A stretch of DNA of 64,000 bases from contig JANSYI010000001.1 in NCBI GenBank assembly GCA_024742475.1, positions 62,001-126,000 of the forward strand, written 5' to 3'. Below, one piece after another: positions 60,262 through 64,000 of the stretch; position 1 is the first letter of the stretch, and the number at the start of each line of letters is the position of its first letter. This DNA is from a bacterium (lineage in GTDB: Bacteria; Myxococcota_A; Polyangia; Nannocystales; Nannocystaceae). The position numbers and the translations under genes are program-made. Below the pieces are notes generated by a model. That model was given only the letters and a program-made list of their open reading frames with translations. It ran no database searches and was not told the origin of the DNA.

Positions 60262-61632
60262 TCAACCCGTGCCCACGTCCATGAAGCGCACCGGGCTGCG
60301 GTAGCCCTCGGCATCGTAGGCGCGCACGCCGAAGAACACGTTGTCCTTGGACATCGGCAGCGTGGCCTGAAGCGCGGCGCCCACGTCCTTGGTGTCGGTC
60401 CACTGCGGCGCGGTGGTGTCGCGCCAGACCACCTCGTAGCCGGCGACGTCGGGCTCGGGGCTGGCGTCCCACCGCATCGTCGTGTCGTGACTGAGCGCCG
60501 CCGCGACGATGCGCGCGTTGCCGGGCGCCGACGGAGCGTTGGCGAGGTGAGCGAGGCTCGCCGCGTTGAGCCGCGCCACGCCGGCGAGATAGCCCTCGTC
60601 GACGTGCTCGGCCAGGTCGCCAAAGGACCGGCCACCCTCGGTGCGAACGTCTTGGTGCTGCCGGTCGTAGTTCTCTTCGACCTCGCTGAACCGCACCGCC
60701 GCGAAGCCCTCCTCGTTGAACGCCGTGTGGTCCCCACCACGCAGGAACCTGTCGCGGCGAAAGACCAGCTTGGCCTGCACCGGCAGCGCGTGCAGGCGGC
60801 CGATCTCGTGCACGTAGCGGGCGAGCTGGCGGCTCGGTCCGTCGTGCGTCGCGGCCAGCGTCCGCATGCGGTCCAAGTCGGGCTCGGGCGGCAGGGCGAT
60901 CGAGAACACGCGCACGGCACCATCGTGGCGCGCACCGCCAGGCCCGGTGGGGTCGCCGACGATGTCGTTGGAGAGCACCGCGCGAACGTCGACCCCGCGC
61001 TCTCGCGCCGCCTGGGCGTGCGCGCGTGCGCCGAGCAGGCCCTGCTCCTCGCCCGCCGTGGCCATGAACACGATCGTCGCGTCGTAGTCGTGCTGCGACA
61101 TCACGCGAGCGAGCTCCATCACGAGCGCCGTGCCCGAGCCGTCGTCGTTGGCCCCTGGCGCGTCGGCGGTGCGGTTCATCAGGTCGGTGACGCGAGAGTC
61201 GTAGTGGCCGATGACATAGTAGTGGCGGGCCGCGGCCTCGGGCATCGTGCCGGGCAGCGTCGCGACCACGTTGACGACGTCCGTCGGCTGGTCGACGCGG
61301 CGACCGTCGGGCTCGACGCGGTGCGTGTCGAAGGCGACGCGCAGTCGCGGCGATCGGCGAAAGTGCGCCGCGATGGCCTCGCGGGCTGCCCCGATGCCGC
61401 GCGCGGGGTCATCGGCGGCCGAGAGCGTGTGGCGGGTGCCGAAGCCCACGAGCAGCTCGATCGACGCGCGCAGCTGCGCGGGGTCGACCGTATCGAGCAT
61501 CGAGTCGACGGCGGCGGGCCGATCCGCGGCGGCGGTCTGGACGTCGATCGCTGCGCTCGGTGCAGCCGGCGGGAGCTCACTCGCCGAGGCACAGGCCGCC
61601 ACGAGGAGCACGGAAGACGCCACGCATCGCAT
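60262..61632 (-). CDS. M28-family zinc aminopeptidase lipoprotein with C-terminal FN3-like domain
   Basis: A 456-residue exported protein (hydrophobic leader with lipobox VAAC). The zinc-binding motifs of M28 peptidases occur in order: GHYDSR, ANDDGSGTA, TAGEEQGLLG and SNDIVGD, with a later His in GGDHTAF. Residues 355-450 look like a fibronectin-III-like domain (TMRWDASPEPDVAGYEVVW). It should remove N-terminal amino acids from extracellular peptides. It is convergent with the lipoprotein gene, one base apart. Confidence 0.9.
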   Translation of the reverse strand: MRCVASSVLLVAACASASELPPAAPSAAIDVQTAAADRPAAVDSMLDTVDPAQLRASIELLVGFGTRHTLSAADDPARGIGAAREAIAAHFRRSPRLRVAFDTHRVEPDGRRVDQPTDVVNVVATLPGTMPEAAARHYYVIGHYDSRVTDLMNRTADAPGANDDGSGTALVMELARVMSQHDYDATIVFMATAGEEQGLLGARAHAQAARERGVDVRAVLSNDIVGDPTGPGGARHDGAVRVFSIALPPEPDLDRMRTLAATHDGPSRQLARYVHEIGRLHALPVQAKLVFRRDRFLRGGDHTAFNEEGFAAVRFSEVEENYDRQHQDVRTEGGRSFGDLAEHVDEGYLAGVARLNAASLAHLANAPSAPGNARIVAAALSHDTTMRWDASPEPDVAGYEVVWRDTTAPQWTDTKDVGAALQATLPMSKDNVFFGVRAYDAEGYRSPVRFMDVGTG

Positions 61633-61674
61633 GGGGCCGAGCGTACACCTCCGCGCAGCGGCTTCAGGAGGGCT

Positions 61675-62532
61675 TCAGGAGGGCGCCAGAATGAAGTCGG
61701 CGAAGACGGGATAGTGGTCCGACGCGCCCTGCGTTCGCACCTCGGCATGGAGCAGGGCCAGGCGCGTGTCGTAGACGATGTGGTCCAACATCGAGGTCAG
61801 CTCGCCGACGCGCAGGGGCCAGTGCCACGTGTCCGCGCGTGGGTCGACCTGGGCCAGCGCGCTGCGCATGCCCTTGTCGGCCAGAAACTCCACGGCGCGT
61901 CCGTCCGCGCCCTCGTTGAAGTCTCCGGCGACGATCGTGGGCACGCTCTCGTCGACGGAGCTCCAAAACCCTTCGATCTCCGCGCGGCGATCATCGCGCG
62001 TCGAGAAGTACCCCTGCACCCAGCTGCCCGAGTCGCTGACCGGGGGCCTCAGATGCACGTCGAGCAGCTGCACGCGTCCCAGCGGGCCGTCGACCGTGAC
62101 GAGCCACGCCGGAAACCATCCGGTCTCGGACTCGAGGTAGACCTCGGAGACGATCGGGTACTTGGACAGGACGCCCAGACCTCCCGCCCGGCAGCAGTCG
62201 CGAAACTCGATGTGGGGGTATTGCGCGCTCAGAGCGTCGACGAAGCGATCCTCCGAGGCCGCGGTGATCTCCTGCAGCAGCACGACGTCGGCGTCGATCG
62301 CCTCGAGCGCCTCGAAGTTGGCGATGTGGTCGGCGACGCCGAAGTTCACGTTGAAGGTGGCGACCCGCAGCCGGGGCGCGGCGCTCGGTGCGACCACGCG
62401 TGCCGACTCGAGAGAGCCCGCCGAACGCGAGGAGTCGACGCTCCCGCATGCGACCAGCGATGTCAGGAGGAGCAGCAGGCTCGCGCGATGCACCCCCCTT
62501 GGACGCGGCGCGTTCGCGCGAAGTTCCGCCAT
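61675..62532 (-). CDS. Endonuclease/exonuclease/phosphatase-family lipoprotein
   Basis: A 285-residue lipoprotein (lipobox LVAC). It has the EEP fold signatures in order: VATFNVNFG at the first strand, catalytic metal Glu in LLQEITAAS, the active-site Asp/Asn pair GDFNEGADG and the last His in SDHYPVFADF. The family includes DNase I, sphingomyelinase and inositol polyphosphate phosphatases, and the substrate cannot be told. Located outside the inner membrane. ATG 62532 is chosen for the signal. Confidence 0.88.
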   Translation of the reverse strand: MAELRANAPRPRGVHRASLLLLLTSLVACGSVDSSRSAGSLESARVVAPSAAPRLRVATFNVNFGVADHIANFEALEAIDADVVLLQEITAASEDRFVDALSAQYPHIEFRDCCRAGGLGVLSKYPIVSEVYLESETGWFPAWLVTVDGPLGRVQLLDVHLRPPVSDSGSWVQGYFSTRDDRRAEIEGFWSSVDESVPTIVAGDFNEGADGRAVEFLADKGMRSALAQVDPRADTWHWPLRVGELTSMLDHIVYDTRLALLHAEVRTQGASDHYPVFADFILAPS

Positions 62533-62620
62533 CGCGTCACATGCGTGTATCCGCAGTCGCGGCAAGAGCCTGCGCAATCGAGCAGGTCCACGGCCGCGCA
62601 CGACCTGGTATGCCCGCGCC

Positions 62621-62989
62621 ATGCAACGGCGCCTGCTTGCGGACACCGCATACACCGAGCACACCGCGAGCGCAGTCGCGGGTTTCCACCGCAGAGTCAT
62701 CGACGAGGTGGCCAAGGCGGTCGAGCACGAGGCGGTCGTCGTGGTCGGCATGGCCCAGAACCCGGTCGTCAAGCGGGCTCGCAAGGCGCTGACCCAGGCC
62801 GACATCCCGTTCACCTACCTCGAGTACGGCAGCTACCTCTCGGCGTGGAAGGAGCGCCTGGCCCTCAAGATGTGGAGCGGTTGGCCTACGTTTCCGCAGG
62901 TGTTCGTCCGCGGCGTCCTGCTGGGCGGAAACGCGGAACTTCAGGTCGCGCTGGCCGACGGGAGCCTGCGAGAGCGTCTCGAGGGCTGA
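62621..62989 (+). CDS. Glutaredoxin-like protein lacking the active-site cysteine
   Basis: A 122-residue protein with the monothiol glutaredoxin layout: VVVVGMAQNPVVKRARKAL where family members have VFMKG-x-CGFS, then PFTYLEYG and the glutathione-binding WPTFPQVFVRGVLLGGN (TFPQ for TVPQ/TFPQ, GG for GG). The CGFS site is replaced by AQNP and no Cys occurs anywhere in the protein, so it cannot do thiol exchange. It may bind glutathione or a cluster without redox activity. ATG 62621 is used. Confidence 0.8.
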   Translation: MQRRLLADTAYTEHTASAVAGFHRRVIDEVAKAVEHEAVVVVGMAQNPVVKRARKALTQADIPFTYLEYGSYLSAWKERLALKMWSGWPTFPQVFVRGVLLGGNAELQVALADGSLRERLEG

Positions 62990-63006
62990 CGCGGTAGACT
63001 GCAGGC

Positions 63007-63744
63007 GTGGACTGGCGGTGCGGTGTAGGGCTCGGATGTGCGTTCGCGCTGGGGTGCGCGTCCGCCGAAGACCCCGCCAGCGGCCCCTCGCCCACATCGT
63101 CGCCGCCCACGATGTCCTCCGCGGGGGGCACGACCGACGACTCGGGGCCGATGACGACGGGCATCGACCCGCCCGGCGATGACGACGGCCACGACGAAGG
63201 CGACGGCAGCTCGAGCACCGGCGGCAGCATCGACGAGACGACCACCGGCGATCCGTCCACCACCGACGACTCCGACCCGACGCAGACCTCGTCCACGACG
63301 AGCGTGGGCGAGACCTACCCGTGCGACGCGCCCACCACCTGCAACGGCGCGAGCTCGCTCGGAGGCGTCGCCGGGGACAGCAGCTCGCCGCCGCTGGTCG
63401 AGTCGGGCAGCGAACCGATCTGGCTGCAGGTGCAGGTGAGCGAGAACGACAGCGGCGTGTTCTCCAACGACATGGAGGTCCGCATCGAGCTCGTCAGCGA
63501 GGGCGCCGACTTCGATCTGCGCGCCTATCTCGGCGGCCTCCAGGACACCACCGGCTGCGGCGGCACCGAGCAGCGCTCGGAGACCACCGGAGTGGACACG
63601 GTCAGCTTCACCTGGGGTGAGTCGGGGACGTTCGCCAACAACGACGACGACGGCACCTTCGTCGCCGTCGAGGTCTTCCCCAAAGAGGGCGTTTGCACGG
63701 ATGGGGCCAGTTGGCTGCTCACGGTGACCGGCGACACCACCTGA
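63007..63744 (+). CDS. Lipoprotein with long Thr/Ser/Asp linker
   Basis: A 245-residue lipoprotein from GTG 63007 (lipobox ALGC). A long Ser/Thr/Asp/Gly linker (about residues 25-100) leads to a small Cys-containing beta domain with PCDAPTTCNGAS, CGGTEQ and VCTDGAS. The C-terminal domain resembles bacterial pre-peptidase/DVUA-like beta domains (SVSFTWGESGTFANNDDDG), but the match is weak. Probably on the outer surface. It follows the glutaredoxin-like gene by 17 bases. Confidence 0.7.
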   Translation: MDWRCGVGLGCAFALGCASAEDPASGPSPTSSPPTMSSAGGTTDDSGPMTTGIDPPGDDDGHDEGDGSSSTGGSIDETTTGDPSTTDDSDPTQTSSTTSVGETYPCDAPTTCNGASSLGGVAGDSSSPPLVESGSEPIWLQVQVSENDSGVFSNDMEVRIELVSEGADFDLRAYLGGLQDTTGCGGTEQRSETTGVDTVSFTWGESGTFANNDDDGTFVAVEVFPKEGVCTDGASWLLTVTGDTT

Positions 63745-63787
63745 GCCGTGGCCAATCCTCACGACCGGACCGGCCCCCGGGCGCAAG

Positions 63788-64000
63788 TTGGGCTTGACGC
63801 CACAACGGCTGCCCGACAGGCTCCCAGGTAGTTTGGCCACGCTCGAGTGCAAAGCGTCTCAGGGGCGCATCGTCGTCTACGTCGGAGATGCCCCCGACGA
63901 CGCGGAGGGTGCGAAGGCGCTGGCCGACGCGCGGGCCTTCGGCATCGAGCTGGGCGAGAAGGACACCTACAAGGTTCGCCTGGTGCCCGAGTCCGAGCTG
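63788..64000 (+). CDS. Start of an unknown gene cut by the right edge
   Basis: An open frame runs to the window edge with coding-like composition and reads LPDRLPGSLATLECKASQG, VVYVGDAPDDAEGAKALAD and ends VRLVPESEL. No ATG or GTG is present in the first part; TTG 63788, 63794 or 63833 are possible starts. Function cannot be judged from the fragment. Confidence 0.4.
   Translation, partial: MGLTPQRLPDRLPGSLATLECKASQGRIVVYVGDAPDDAEGAKALADARAFGIELGEKDTYKVRLVPESEL

Overview
The window looks like chromosomal DNA of a very GC-rich myxobacterium, most likely of the Nannocystis/Plesiocystis/Enhygromyxa lineage. Supporting signs are three Hanks-type Ser/Thr kinases with TPR or PEGA tails, a MYXO-CTERM sorting tail, a DUF1552/DUF1592 pair, many lipoproteins with a lipobox followed by Thr/Ser/Gly/Asp-rich linkers, Cys-rich secreted proteins and heavy use of GTG starts. 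The lineage is inferred from gene style; no rRNA, tRNA or CRISPR array was seen. All calls come from reading the sequence, and no database search was run.

Layout. 0-12 kb: a minus-strand run holds a TPR kinase (cut by the window edge), a small lipoprotein, a MATE exporter, a large lipoprotein, a MYXO-CTERM protein, a PEGA kinase and the coupled DUF1552-DUF1592 pair. A two-wHTH regulator diverges from that pair. 13.7-20.2 kb: a TPR membrane protein, then a tightly overlapping operon of polyprenyl diphosphate synthase, UbiA-type prenyltransferase and a GNAT-like acyltransferase, divergent from a large TPR kinase. 20-26 kb: small unknown protein, ECF sigma factor, Lys-rich envelope protein, PAS-GAF-GGDEF cyclase, VOC protein, Cys-rich lipoprotein and a Cys-rich OmpA/Pal-type lipoprotein. 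26-31 kb: HAD phosphatase, a coupled membrane glycosyltransferase and hexapeptide acetyltransferase, a lipoprotein and an MDR reductase. 31-40 kb: a biotin-carboxylase-like protein with an extra N-terminal domain, a metalloprotease, an arrestin-like protein, MscS, a membrane-anchored redoxin-like protein, and a glycine-zipper protein with a small partner gene.

40-48 kb is a probable acquired island: a type I restriction-modification operon (hsdR-hsdM-hsdS) followed by a coiled-coil/membrane gene. It is bordered by a gene-free stretch on the left, and to its right lie gene remnants (48.9-49.5 kb and a gutted [2Fe-2S] ferredoxin at 50.5 kb). 50-57 kb: NYN/LOTUS RNase-like protein, hybrid histidine kinase, FAS1 and CBS proteins, and a VOC/TetR/MarC module flanked by two copies of a roughly 80-bp palindrome-bearing repeat. 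57-64 kb: pirin, a cytochrome c-copper monooxygenase-like fusion, lipoproteins, an M28 peptidase, an EEP-family phosphatase/nuclease and a cysteine-less glutaredoxin-like protein.

The most promising leads are the prenyl/acyl operon (14.4-17.2 kb), the glycine-zipper protein and partner (38.4-39.9 kb), the unknown gene behind the restriction operon (40.3-41.5 kb), the HsdS made of two near-copies of the same half, and the repeat pair at 54.7/56.7 kb.
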